Shown: one piece after another, positions 30,995-39,331 of the stretch | How positions within the stretch are numbered: position 1 is the stretch's first letter | How the letters are laid out: every line of letters starts with the position of its first letter | Assembly: GCF_030719295.1 (NCBI RefSeq) | Contig: NZ_CP120997.1 | Span: 3,724,501 to 3,788,500 of the forward strand | Reading direction: 5' to 3' | DNA length: 64,000 nucleotides | Source of the DNA: Streptomyces sp. Mut1 | GTDB lineage: Bacteria; Actinomycetota; Actinomycetes; Streptomycetales; Streptomycetaceae | Program-made: the position numbers and the translations under genes | Notes under the pieces: generated by a model | What the model saw: the letters and a program-made list of their open reading frames with translations, nothing else | Told to the model about the DNA's origin: nothing | The model's database searches: none

Positions 30995-31768
30995 TCACCC
31001 CCCAGAAATCACCGCGTACCGCCCCACCCACGCATGCATCGCAATCGCCGCAGCCGCCCCCGCATTGATCGACCGCGTCGACCCGAACTGCGCGATCGAG
31101 CACACCATCGCCGCATGCCGACGCGCTTCCTCCGTCAGCCCCGGCCCCTCCTGCCCGAACAGGAGCACACACCGCCGAGGCAGCTCCGTCCGCTCCAGCG
31201 GCACCGCTCCGGGCAGATTGTCGATCCCGATGATCGGCAGCCCCTCCGCCTCGGCCCAGGCGGTCAGGCTCGCGGTGTCGGGGTGGTGGCGGACGTGCTG
31301 GTACCGGTCGGTGACCATGGCTCCGCGCCGGTTCCAGCGCCGCCGCCCCACGATGTGCACCTCTTTGGCGAGGAAGGCGTTGGCCGTACGCACGACGGAC
31401 CCGATATTGAAGTCGTGGCCCCAGTTCTCCACGGCGACGTGAAAGTCGTGCCGGCGCAGATCGAGGTCGGCGACGATCGCTTCCCGCGTCCAGTAGCGGT
31501 ACTGGTCGCCGACGTTGCGCCGGTCGCCCCGGGCCAGCAGCTCGGGGTCGTACCGCTCGTCCTCGGGCCAGGGCAGCGGGTGCGGCCCGACGCCGACCTG
31601 CGTCCCGAACCCCTCGTCGTACTGGGCGGGCTCGGCGCCGCCCGACTCACGGTCCGTAACACCCGGCCCACCCACCACAGGCGTATCCGCCGCAGACGTA
31701 TCCGCCACAGGCCCACCGCTCCTGCTGGTACCACTGGTCTCACCGGTGCTGCCGGTCTCGCTGCTCAC
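30995..31768 (-). CDS. SpoU/TrmH-family RNA 2'-O-methyltransferase
   Basis: A 257-aa SPOUT methyltransferase with an alpha/beta knot. Motifs are ENWGHDFNIGSVVRTANAF (motif 1), LLFGQEGPGLTEEARR (motif 2) and FGSTRSINAGAAAAIAMHAW (motif 3). An N-terminal ~60-residue Thr/Ser/Gly-rich tail is probably unstructured. It would methylate a ribose in tRNA or rRNA using AdoMet; the target is unknown. GTG 31768 overlaps the HTTM gene stop codon by four bases, so it is the last gene of a three-gene operon with HTTM and DUF5819. Confidence 0.88.
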   Translation of the reverse strand: MSSETGSTGETSGTSRSGGPVADTSAADTPVVGGPGVTDRESGGAEPAQYDEGFGTQVGVGPHPLPWPEDERYDPELLARGDRRNVGDQYRYWTREAIVADLDLRRHDFHVAVENWGHDFNIGSVVRTANAFLAKEVHIVGRRRWNRRGAMVTDRYQHVRHHPDTASLTAWAEAEGLPIIGIDNLPGAVPLERTELPRRCVLLFGQEGPGLTEEARRHAAMVCSIAQFGSTRSINAGAAAAIAMHAWVGRYAVISGG

Positions 31769-33015
31769 CCGACGAGGGTATGGCTCCCGTCGCCACCGAC
31801 CGCCGGTGCCTCCAGGTCGTCGGCGGCGCCCCGCTGGGCGGGGACCTTCCCGCGCCGCCGGAACATCAGCTGCCGCCCGCGGGTGACGCTGCCGCCCAGC
31901 CACACCAGGAAGACGGTCGGCAGAAAGACGGCATCCGCGGCGATCATCGCCATCGAGAAGAACGGCAGGCCCAGCAGGACCGCGATCCCGAGGTGCTCAC
32001 AGATCATCGCGCCGAGCAGAACGTTCTTGACGCGCCGGTTGAACAGCGTGAAGGGAAAGGCCACCTGCACGATGACGGTCGCGTACGACAGCACCATCAC
32101 CATGACACCGCTGGAGGCGAGCAGGCCCGAGAGGGAGGGCCACGGGGTGAAGTAGTCGAGCTTGAGCGGGTAGTACAGCGCGGTGCCGTCCTGCCAGCGT
32201 GAGCCCTGGATCTTGTACCAGCCGGCGGTCGCGTAGATCAGACAGACCTCGGCCATGATCACGAAGAGCGTGGCGTTGTGGGCGAGGTTGGCGATGACGT
32301 CGAGCAGGGTACGCAGCTCGCTGCGCGGCGCCTCCCGGTTCACGGCCCACCAGGCCCCCTGGCCGATCCACAGGGCCCACAGGAGGAACGGCAGCCATAG
32401 GGTTCCGCCCAGACCGCGCGCCACCGTGGCCCCGAGCAGAACGGCTCCGAGCACCGCCCACAGCAGCACCCCGGCCGACTCTCCCGGCGCTCGCCGTCGC
32501 CCGGCCCCCTCCTCGTCCGTCACAGCGGCTTCGGCCCGCCGCGCGCGGCGGGCGTCCAGTGACCAGACCTGCCCGCACCGGGTCAGCACCAGGTAGATGG
32601 CCATCAGATGGATGACGTTGTCGCCGCCGTCGCCCATGAAGATGCTGCGGTTCTGCAGCGAGAGGACTCCGGCCATGAAGACGACGGAGGTGGCGCGGGT
32701 GTGCCAGCCGACCATCAGCAGCACGGCCGAGACCAGCGCCAGCGCGTAGACGATCTCGAACCAGAGGGCGCTGTCCGACCACATGAGCGCGGTGAAGGCC
32801 TGGTTCCCCGATATCAGCTGCTGCGCCAGATCCCAGCGCCAGGGCGCGTCGGGTCCGTACATCTCGTGCCGGTGGGGCAGCTCCCTCAGCAGGAACAGGA
32901 GGTAGGTGGCGGAGAAGCCGACTCGGATGACGGCGCTCTGGTACGGCCCCAGGGCCGAGGCGGTGACGCGCTGGATACCACGGGCGAGCCCGCGGTCGGG
33001 GCGGGGCATGCTCAC
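31765..33015 (-). CDS. HTTM-domain multipass membrane protein
   Basis: A 416-aa membrane protein of the HTTM family (horizontally transferred transmembrane domain), related to vitamin K-dependent gamma-carboxylase. Several helices are evident, including VIRVGFSATYLLFLLRELPH, FEIVYALALVSAVLLMVGWH and VMVMVLSYATVIVQVAFPFT. The signature region includes NRSIFMGDGGDNVIHLMAIY and ATAGWYKIQGSRWQDGTALYYP. Only the membrane part is present, without the carboxylase extracellular domain. GTG 33015 overlaps the DUF5819 stop codon (GTGA) with GAGGAGG upstream. The function of stand-alone bacterial HTTM proteins is not established. Confidence 0.88.
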   Translation of the reverse strand: MSMPRPDRGLARGIQRVTASALGPYQSAVIRVGFSATYLLFLLRELPHRHEMYGPDAPWRWDLAQQLISGNQAFTALMWSDSALWFEIVYALALVSAVLLMVGWHTRATSVVFMAGVLSLQNRSIFMGDGGDNVIHLMAIYLVLTRCGQVWSLDARRARRAEAAVTDEEGAGRRRAPGESAGVLLWAVLGAVLLGATVARGLGGTLWLPFLLWALWIGQGAWWAVNREAPRSELRTLLDVIANLAHNATLFVIMAEVCLIYATAGWYKIQGSRWQDGTALYYPLKLDYFTPWPSLSGLLASSGVMVMVLSYATVIVQVAFPFTLFNRRVKNVLLGAMICEHLGIAVLLGLPFFSMAMIAADAVFLPTVFLVWLGGSVTRGRQLMFRRRGKVPAQRGAADDLEAPAVGGDGSHTLVG

Positions 33016-33842
33016 TGGTCCGCCTCCTCGTAGCCGGCCGTGCCCTTGGGCACATCGGCCGCCTCGACCTTCCACCAGGGCAGTACGCGGTAGGACGGGC
33101 CGGTGCTGATCTTCTCGTCGCTCCACTCGGGCGCCGCGACGGCCCGCACCTCCGACCTGACCTGGATGCGCAGGATGGTCTCGCCGTCGTGGTGCCCGGT
33201 GAGGCGCAGCATCACGAGGCGGCGGACGTACTGCTCGGAGAGGCTGCCGCGCAGGCCGTTGGCCCGGTTCTGGTCGTCGTGCGATCCGACGTAGAAGTCC
33301 CAGGCCCGGCGGAGTTCGTTCTGCTGGACGTGGCTGGGCAGCAGATTGCCGCGTATCGCCCGTCCGTCCTCGGCGGAGAGATCCGTCCAGGCCGTGGTGC
33401 GGGGGCCGTCAGGACCGGCCAGCTCCGTACGCACCTGCACGGCGACGTTCTGCTGCAACGGGTTGGGGGCGAAGAGCTTCCAGTTCTGTTCGAACTCGGG
33501 GTAGATCCACTCGTCGACGGCCGCGCCGTGCTGCTTGGTCAGTGTGTTGGAGGGCGCGACGTGCAGAAAGACCATGGCCAGCTGGACACAGGCGATCACC
33601 CCGCACACCGCGAGCGCGACGGCGGCTGCGACCTGGTACGGAAACGAGAGCCCGGCCATCCCACCGACCCCCACGGGCGCCTCGGCAACGGTGGTCCCGG
33701 CACCGGGAACTCCGGCAACCGGCTCGGCAACGGGAACTTCCGCGGCGAAAACCCCGGCGGCGGAGGTCTCCCCGGTGGACGCCGCGACAGCGGGGGCCGC
33801 CCCGCTGATCCCATCGGCGCCCCGGTCGTCGTCCGAATCCAT
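33012..33842 (-). CDS. DUF5819-family membrane-anchored protein
   Basis: A 276-aa protein with a ~60-residue Ala/Val/Gly-rich N-terminal tail and one membrane helix (VAAAVALAVCGVIACVQLAM). The extracytoplasmic domain contains the family hallmark EFEQNWKLFAPNPLQQNVAV, then YVGSHDDQNRANGLRG. DUF5819 proteins are typically encoded next to HTTM proteins, as here (four-base overlap), and probably work with them. The biochemical role is unknown. ATG 33842 follows GGGGCGGG; GTG 33857 is an alternative. Confidence 0.85.
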   Translation of the reverse strand: MDSDDDRGADGISGAAPAVAASTGETSAAGVFAAEVPVAEPVAGVPGAGTTVAEAPVGVGGMAGLSFPYQVAAAVALAVCGVIACVQLAMVFLHVAPSNTLTKQHGAAVDEWIYPEFEQNWKLFAPNPLQQNVAVQVRTELAGPDGPRTTAWTDLSAEDGRAIRGNLLPSHVQQNELRRAWDFYVGSHDDQNRANGLRGSLSEQYVRRLVMLRLTGHHDGETILRIQVRSEVRAVAAPEWSDEKISTGPSYRVLPWWKVEAADVPKGTAGYEEADQ

Positions 33843-33876
33843 CCCGCCCCGATCCACACCGATCTTGGTCAGTCAG

Positions 33877-33885
33877 TTATCCACA
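33877..33885 (+). promoter_or_regulatory. DnaA-box-like TTATCCACA
   Basis: A match to the general bacterial DnaA box, in the divergent region between the DUF5819 gene and paaA. Confidence 0.45.
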
Positions 33886-33930
33886 GGGTTGACACCCTAC
33901 GGGCCGCAGACTCACCATTGAAGTCAATGA

Positions 33931-33948
33931 ACCGAACGATCGGTCGGT
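33931..33948 (+). promoter_or_regulatory. PaaR-type operator upstream of paaA
   Basis: ACCGAACGATCGGTCGGT is a near-perfect palindrome with one mismatched pair. It contains ACCG-AA-CG-AT-CGGT. It ends 12 bases before paaA and matches the site before paaN in reverse orientation, so a repressor bound here would block the paaABCDE promoter or translation start. Confidence 0.75.
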
Positions 33949-33960
33949 AGGGAGTCCGGG

Positions 33961-34965
33961 ATGGCAGCGGTGACTGCGGGCCAGACAGCGCAGGCGACAG
34001 AGGGCGGGGCGGAGGGGGCCGACGCGGCCTTGCAGGCGGCCTTCGACGCCGCGGTGGCGGCCGACGAGCGCATCGAGCCGCGCGACTGGATGCCCGACGC
34101 CTACCGCGCCTCGCTGGTCAGGCAAATGGCCCAGCACGCCCACTCCGAAATCATCGGCATGCAGCCCGAGGCCAACTGGATCACCCGCGCCCCTTCGCTG
34201 CGCCGCAAGGCCATCCTCATGGCCAAGGTGCAGGACGAGGCGGGCCACGGTCTGTATCTGTACAGCGCCGCCGAGACGCTGGGCACGGGACGTGACGAAC
34301 TGCTCGACAAGCTCCACGCGGGCCGTCAGCGGTATTCCTCGATCTTCAACTACCCGACGCTGACCTGGGCGGACGTCGGCGCCATCGGCTGGCTCGTGGA
34401 CGGCGCCGCGATCACCAACCAGGTCCCCCTGTGCCGCTGCTCCTACGGCCCCTACGCCCGCGCGATGGTCCGCGTCTGCAAGGAGGAGTCGTTCCACCAG
34501 CGCCAGGGCTACGAGCTGCTCCTCGCCCTCAGCAACGGCACCCCCGCGCAGCACGAGATGGCCCAGGACGCGGTGAACCGGTGGTGGTGGCCGTCCCTGA
34601 TGATGTTCGGCCCGCCCGACGACGCCTCCGCGCATTCGGCGCAGTCGATGACCTGGAAGATCAAGCGGCATTCCAACGACGAGCTGCGGCAGCGCTTCGT
34701 GGACATCTGCGTCCCCCAGGCCGAGGCACTCGGCCTCACCCTCCCCGACCCGGACATCCGGTGGAACGAGGAGCGCGGACAGCACGACTTCGGCGCGATC
34801 GACTGGACGGAGTTCCAGGAGGTCCTGAAGGGCAACGGCCCGTGCAACGAGCAGCGCCTCGGCCAGCGCCGCCGGGCCCACGAGGAAGGCGCCTGGGTCC
34901 GCGAGGCCGCCGCCGCGTACGCGGCCAAACACACGGTCGTACCGAATGGAAAGGCGACAGCATGA
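33961..34965 (+). CDS. paaA: 1,2-phenylacetyl-CoA epoxidase, catalytic subunit A
   Basis: PaaA is the di-iron oxygenase subunit that epoxidises the aromatic ring of phenylacetyl-CoA. The 334-aa protein has [20 protein letters not shown], the iron ligand motif [13 protein letters not shown] and the second ligand motif [14 protein letters not shown]. It also has [20 protein letters not shown] and [17 protein letters not shown] ~30-residue Ala-rich N-terminal tail precedes the domain. ATG 33961 follows AGGGAG. It overlaps paaB by four bases. Confidence 0.97.
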   Translation: MAAVTAGQTAQATEGGAEGADAALQAAFDAAVAADERIEPRDWMPDAYRASLVRQMAQHAHSEIIGMQPEANWITRAPSLRRKAILMAKVQDEAGHGLYLYSAAETLGTGRDELLDKLHAGRQRYSSIFNYPTLTWADVGAIGWLVDGAAITNQVPLCRCSYGPYARAMVRVCKEESFHQRQGYELLLALSNGTPAQHEMAQDAVNRWWWPSLMMFGPPDDASAHSAQSMTWKIKRHSNDELRQRFVDICVPQAEALGLTLPDPDIRWNEERGQHDFGAIDWTEFQEVLKGNGPCNEQRLGQRRRAHEEGAWVREAAAAYAAKHTVVPNGKATA

Positions 34966-35252
34966 GCAGCTCGACGGACTGGCCGCTGTGGGAGGTGTTC
35001 GTCCGCTCGCGGCGAGGCCTCTCCCACACCCACGCCGGCAGCCTGCACGCGCCGGACGCCGAGATGGCCCTGCGCAACGCGCGCGACCTCTACACCCGCC
35101 GGTCCGAGGGGGTCTCGCTGTGGGTGGTGCCCTCCGCCCAGATCACGGCATCCTCGCCGGACGAGAAGGACTCCTTCTTCGAACCGGCCGGTGACAAGCC
35201 GTACCGGCACCCGACGTTCTACGAGATCCCGGACGGGGTGAAGCACCTGTGA
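34962..35252 (+). CDS. paaB: 1,2-phenylacetyl-CoA epoxidase subunit B
   Basis: PaaB is a small bridging subunit of the epoxidase. The 96-aa protein starts [20 protein letters not shown] and has [20 protein letters not shown] and [12 protein letters not shown], all family hallmarks. ATG 34962 overlaps the paaA stop (ATGA), and its own stop overlaps the paaC start (GTGA). Confidence 0.96.
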   Translation: MSSSTDWPLWEVFVRSRRGLSHTHAGSLHAPDAEMALRNARDLYTRRSEGVSLWVVPSAQITASSPDEKDSFFEPAGDKPYRHPTFYEIPDGVKHL

Positions 35253-35950
35253 CCGCGGCCCTCGCCCTCGGCGACGACGCGCTGGTGCTCTCCCACCGGC
35301 TCGGGGAGTGGGCCGGCCACGCCCCGGTGCTGGAGGAGGAAGTGGCCCTCGCCAACATCGCCCTGGACCTGCTGGGCCAGGCACGGCTGCTGCTCTCGCT
35401 CGTGGGCGACGAGGACGAACTGGCCTATCTGCGGGAGGAGCGCGCCTTCCGCAACGTCCAGCTGGTCGAACAGCCGAACGGCGACTTCGCCCACACCATC
35501 GCCCGACAGCTCTACTTCTCGGTCCATCAGGAGGGGCTGTACGAGCAGCTGGCCGCAGGCGACGGCGCGTTCGCCGGAGTAGCGGCCAAGGCGGTCAAGG
35601 AGGTCGCCTACCACCGGGACCACGCCGAGCAGTGGACGCTGCGCCTCGGCGACGGGACGGACGAGAGCCACGAGCGGATGCAGCGCGCGGTGGACGCGCT
35701 GTGGCGCTTCACCGGCGAGCTGTTCCAGCCGGTCGAAGGCGTGGACGTGGACTGGCAGGCACTGCACGACCGCTGGCTGGAGTCCGTCACCACCGTCCTG
35801 GAGCGGGCGACCTTGACGGTGCCTTCGGGGCCGCGGTCCGGCGCCTGGACAGCGGGTGCGGGCCGACAGGGCATCCACACCGAGTCCTTCGGACGGATGA
35901 TCGCCGAGATGCAGCACCTGCACCGCAGCCACCCGGGGGCGTCATGGTGA
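35249..35950 (+). CDS. paaC: 1,2-phenylacetyl-CoA epoxidase, structural subunit C
   Basis: PaaC is the ferritin-like structural partner of PaaA. The 233-aa protein has HRLGEWAGHAPVLEEEVALA, NIALDLLGQARLLL and VAYHRDHAEQWTLRLGDGT. It is start-coupled through a GTGA overlap and ends with the stop codon overlapping paaD by seven bases. Confidence 0.95.
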   Translation: MTAALALGDDALVLSHRLGEWAGHAPVLEEEVALANIALDLLGQARLLLSLVGDEDELAYLREERAFRNVQLVEQPNGDFAHTIARQLYFSVHQEGLYEQLAAGDGAFAGVAAKAVKEVAYHRDHAEQWTLRLGDGTDESHERMQRAVDALWRFTGELFQPVEGVDVDWQALHDRWLESVTTVLERATLTVPSGPRSGAWTAGAGRQGIHTESFGRMIAEMQHLHRSHPGASW

Positions 35951-36450
35951 CCTGGACACCCCTTGAGGAGGAGCTGCTCGGCCTGGCGGGCTCGGTCCCC
36001 GACCCGGAGCTGCCCGTGCTGACGCTGGAGGACCTGGGCGTGGTCCGGAGCGTGGAGGTGACCGAGCCGGGCCGGGTCACGGTCAAGCTCACGCCGACCT
36101 ACACCGGCTGCCCGGCGATAGAGGCCATGTCCACGGACATCGAGCGCGTGCTCCACGACTACGGCGTGCCCGAGGTATCCGTGGAGACGGTCCTGTCCCC
36201 GGCCTGGTCGACGGACGACATCACCGCCGAAGGACGCCGCAAACTGGCCGAGTTCGGCATAGCGCCGCCTCGGCCCCACGACGCCGCCTCCGGCTCCGGC
36301 GGCCCGGTGCCGGTCACCCTGTCCGTGCGCTGCCCGCACTGCGGCTCCACCGACACGGAGTTGCTGAGCCGGTTCTCCTCCACCGCTTGCAAGGCGCTCC
36401 GCCGCTGCGTGGCGTGCCGCGAGCCGTTCGACCACTTCAAGGAGTTGTAG
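35944..36450 (+). CDS. paaD: PaaD, iron-sulfur assembly-type protein of the phenylacetate operon
   Basis: PaaD is needed for maturation of the epoxidase system. The 168-aa protein has an N-terminal MIP18/DUF59 domain (VPDPELPVLTLEDLGVVRSV, TPTYTGCPAIEAM) and a C-terminal zinc-ribbon with CPHCGS and CVACREPF. ATG 35944 is used; GTG 35947 would remove one residue. It is directly followed by paaE. Confidence 0.95.
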   Translation: MVTWTPLEEELLGLAGSVPDPELPVLTLEDLGVVRSVEVTEPGRVTVKLTPTYTGCPAIEAMSTDIERVLHDYGVPEVSVETVLSPAWSTDDITAEGRRKLAEFGIAPPRPHDAASGSGGPVPVTLSVRCPHCGSTDTELLSRFSSTACKALRRCVACREPFDHFKEL

Positions 36451-37509
36451 ATGTTCCATCCGCTCCGGGTCAGCGGGATCGAGCGCCTGACGGACGATTC
36501 GGTGGCCGTCACCTTCGCCGTGCCGCCGGACCTGCACAAGACCTTCCGGCACAAGCCCGGCCAGCATCTCAACGTGCGCTACACCGTTGACGGCAAGGAG
36601 GTCCGCCGCTCCTACTCGATCTGCGCCCCGGCCACCGAGCAACCGGCCGTTCCGGCGCTGCGCGTGGGCATCCGGCTCGTGGACGGCGGCGCTTTCTCGA
36701 CGTACGCGCTCAAGGAGCTGCTGGTCGGCGACACGATCGAGGCGATGCCCCCGATGGGCCGCTTCGTACTGGAGCCCCGCGCCGGTCAGTTCGCGGCGAT
36801 CGTGGGCGGCAGCGGCATCACTCCCGTGCTGTCCATAGCGGCCACCCTGCTCGCCCGCGAGCCGGATGCCAGGTTCTGCCTGATCCGCAGCGACCGGACG
36901 GCCGCCTCGACCATGTTCCTGGACGAGGTCGCCGACCTGAAGGACCGCTACCCGGACCGGTTCCAGCTGGTCACCGCCCTGTCCAGGGAGGAGCAGCAGG
37001 CCGGCCTGCCCTCGGGCCGGCTGGACGGCGAGCGGCTCTCCGGACTGTTGCCCGCCCTGCTGCCGGTGGGAGAGATCGACGGCTGGTATCTGTGCGGCCC
37101 GCTGGGCCTGGTCCGGTCGGCCGAGGACGCGCTGCACGGGCTGGGCGTGGACCGCTCCCGCATCCACCAGGAGATCTTCCACGTCGACGAGGCACCGGCG
37201 GCCCCCGCCGGCCCCCGGGTCGAGGCCCCAGTCGGCAGCACGCTGACGGCGACCCTCGACGGGCGGTCGGGCAAGTGGCCGGTCGCGGAGGGCGAGTCGC
37301 TGCTGGAGACGGTGCTGCGCAGCCGCTCGGACGCGCCGTACGCGTGCAAGGGCGGGGTCTGCGGGACGTGCCGGGCCTTCCTCGTGGCGGGCAAGGTACG
37401 GATGGACCGCAACTTCGCCCTGGAGCCGGAGGAGACGGACGCGGGCTACGTGCTGGCCTGCCAGTCCCATCCGGTGACCGAGGAGGTGGAGCTCGACTTC
37501 GACCGCTGA
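36451..37509 (+). CDS. paaE: 1,2-phenylacetyl-CoA epoxidase, reductase subunit E
   Basis: PaaE passes electrons from NAD(P)H to PaaA. The 352-aa protein has an FAD-binding domain (KPGQHLNVRY, RRSYSICAP), an NAD(P)-binding domain (VGGSGITPVLSIAATLL, WYLCGPLGLV) and a C-terminal plant-type [2Fe-2S] domain. The cluster ligands are in CKGGVCGTCRAFLV, with a last Cys in VLACQSHP. It directly follows paaD and closes the operon. Confidence 0.96.
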   Translation: MFHPLRVSGIERLTDDSVAVTFAVPPDLHKTFRHKPGQHLNVRYTVDGKEVRRSYSICAPATEQPAVPALRVGIRLVDGGAFSTYALKELLVGDTIEAMPPMGRFVLEPRAGQFAAIVGGSGITPVLSIAATLLAREPDARFCLIRSDRTAASTMFLDEVADLKDRYPDRFQLVTALSREEQQAGLPSGRLDGERLSGLLPALLPVGEIDGWYLCGPLGLVRSAEDALHGLGVDRSRIHQEIFHVDEAPAAPAGPRVEAPVGSTLTATLDGRSGKWPVAEGESLLETVLRSRSDAPYACKGGVCGTCRAFLVAGKVRMDRNFALEPEETDAGYVLACQSHPVTEEVELDFDR

Positions 37510-37546
37510 CCACGAGCCCTGCCGGCGCTCTCCTGTTCCCTTCTCA

Positions 37547-37560
37547 TAGAACGTGTTCTA
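37547..37560 (+). promoter_or_regulatory. KstR-like operator before the acyl-CoA dehydrogenase gene
   Basis: TAGAACGTGTTCTA (arms extend to ATAGAAC-GT-GTTCTAT, 37546-37561) exactly fits TnnAACnnGTTnnA, the KstR box that represses sterol-catabolic genes in mycobacteria and rhodococci. It lies 38 bases after the paaE stop codon and 65 bases before the acyl-CoA dehydrogenase start. Confidence 0.6.
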
Positions 37561-37624
37561 TCTTGACGCCCCGTCACATCGGGTCAGTCGGGCCAAGAGC
37601 CCACGTTCACGGGAGGCCGGGACA

Positions 37625-38854
37625 GTGGACTTCACTTTCACCGAGGAGCAGCAGGCGGCCGTCGAGGCGGCGCGCGCGGTCCTGTCCGGCGTCGCACCCG
37701 ATGCGGTGCCCAGCCCCGCGCTCGTACCGGGTGCGGTGGCCGAGGACATCGACCGGCCCCTGTGGTCCCGGCTCGCCGCCGCCGACCTGCTGAGCCTCAC
37801 GCTGGCCCCGGAGCACGGCGGGGCGGGGCTCGACCTCATCGCGCTCTGCCTGGTGCTCCGCGAGTCCGCGAAGGTCCTCGCCCGCGTACCGCTGCTGGAG
37901 ACGTGCGCGGTGGCCATGACCCTCCAGCGGTACGCGGGCGGGGGGCCGGTCACGGAGCTGCTGCCCCGCGTCGGCCGGGGCGAGTTGGTGCTCACCGCCG
38001 GGGCCAACGGGCGCACCGGCCACGAGCCGGCCGAACGGGCCGTCACCGCGCACAGGGACGACGGGCCGGACGCTCTTGGGGACGGCCACGGGGGCAACGC
38101 CGCATGGGTGCTGGACGGCGTGCAGTCGGCGGTTCCGTGGGCACAGGCCGCGGACTGGATCGCGGTCCCCGCCCACACTGCCTCCGCCCGCGCCGTCCCC
38201 GCCCACACGGGGGAGGCCGGCGCCGAGGGCGGTGGCACCGGGGAGGGCCGGGCCGTCCTGGCGCTCGTCCGGCGCGACCAGGAGGGCGTCACCGTCGCCG
38301 AGCAGGTCTCCACCAGCGGGGAGCGCTTCGGCGAGGTCCGGCTGGACAGGGTGCGGGTCGGGCCCGGCGAGCTGATCGAGGCGCCCGGCGCCTGGGAGTG
38401 GCTGCGCGACCTGCTCACCGTGGGGACCTGTGCCCTCGGGCTCGGGCTCGGCGAGACGGTGCTGAGCATGACGAGCCAGTACACGAGCGAGCGGGAGCAG
38501 TTCGGCTTCCCGGTGGCGACCTTCCAGGCCGTCGCCGTACAGGCAGCCGACCGCTACATCGATCTCCGTGCCATGGAAGTGACCCTCTGGCAGGCGGCCT
38601 GGAGGATCACCACGGGAGGAGTGGGCGAGCTGCCCGCGGCGGGCGATGTGGCGGTGGCGAAGATCTGGGCGTCGGACGGGGTCCGCCGGGTCGTGCAGAC
38701 GGCTCAGCACCTGCACGGCGGCTTCGGCGCGGACACCGAGTACGCCCTGCACCGCTTCCATGCCTGGGCGAAACAGATCGAGCTGTCGCTCGGATCCGCA
38801 GCGGCCCACGAAGAGGCCCTGGCAGACCTCCTGGCAGCCCACCCGCCGGTGTGA
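37625..38854 (+). CDS. Acyl-CoA dehydrogenase family protein
   Basis: A 409-aa flavin-dependent acyl-CoA dehydrogenase. It has the N-terminal helical domain (FTFTEEQQAAVEAARAVL), LTLAPEHGGAGLDLIALCL, and the C-terminal SEREQFGFPVATFQAVAVQA and TAQHLHGGFGADTEYALHRF. A Gly/Ala/His-rich insertion of about 40 residues lies in the middle beta domain (around HTASARAVPAHTGEAG). GTG 37625 has GGGAGG at good spacing. The KstR-like box upstream suggests a steroid or branched-side-chain substrate rather than phenylacetate. It is the only beta-oxidation gene nearby. Confidence 0.88.
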   Translation: MDFTFTEEQQAAVEAARAVLSGVAPDAVPSPALVPGAVAEDIDRPLWSRLAAADLLSLTLAPEHGGAGLDLIALCLVLRESAKVLARVPLLETCAVAMTLQRYAGGGPVTELLPRVGRGELVLTAGANGRTGHEPAERAVTAHRDDGPDALGDGHGGNAAWVLDGVQSAVPWAQAADWIAVPAHTASARAVPAHTGEAGAEGGGTGEGRAVLALVRRDQEGVTVAEQVSTSGERFGEVRLDRVRVGPGELIEAPGAWEWLRDLLTVGTCALGLGLGETVLSMTSQYTSEREQFGFPVATFQAVAVQAADRYIDLRAMEVTLWQAAWRITTGGVGELPAAGDVAVAKIWASDGVRRVVQTAQHLHGGFGADTEYALHRFHAWAKQIELSLGSAAAHEEALADLLAAHPPV

Positions 38855-38940
38855 GCCGGACCCGCCCGCCTGCCCGCCGGGCCCGCACACCTGAGCCCCT
38901 GAGCCCCGCCCCTCGCGACGCGGGCCCCACAGGCGGCGCG

Positions 38941-39285
38941 TCAGGCGACGAAGGCCGGGGCCCCGTTGTCGGTGACCATCGGGCGGCCCGCGCCGTCCCA
39001 GGCGAGCATGCCGCCCTCGATGTTCACGGCGTCGATGCCCTGCTGCACGAGGTACTGGGTGACCTGGGCGGAGCGGCCGCCGACCCGGCACATCACATGC
39101 ACGCGCCGGCCGTCCTCCACCGCCTCGGTCACCTCACCGAAGCGGCCCACGAAGTCGCTCATCGGAATGTGCAGGGCACCGTCGACGTGCCCGGCCGCCC
39201 ACTCGTCGTTCTCCCGGACGTCCAGCACCAGGCCGTCCGCCGGTACGGCAGCGACATCAACCGTGGGAAGCGGGCCGAAATTCAT
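38941..39285 (-). CDS. Single-domain rhodanese (sulfurtransferase)
   Basis: A 114-aa rhodanese-like protein with the active-site loop CRVGGRS (catalytic Cys), LVLDVRENDEWAAGHVDGAL before it and a late GGMLAWDGAGRP. It probably transfers sulfur to thiol acceptors in the cytoplasm. It is convergent with the acyl-CoA dehydrogenase gene. It may be cotranscribed with the J-domain gene that ends 46 bases upstream. Confidence 0.9.
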   Translation of the reverse strand: MNFGPLPTVDVAAVPADGLVLDVRENDEWAAGHVDGALHIPMSDFVGRFGEVTEAVEDGRRVHVMCRVGGRSAQVTQYLVQQGIDAVNIEGGMLAWDGAGRPMVTDNGAPAFVA

Positions 39286-39331
39286 GGGTCATGCCTTCTC
39301 TCGTCGATGCGCTCCGGAGTCACCGAAAACG

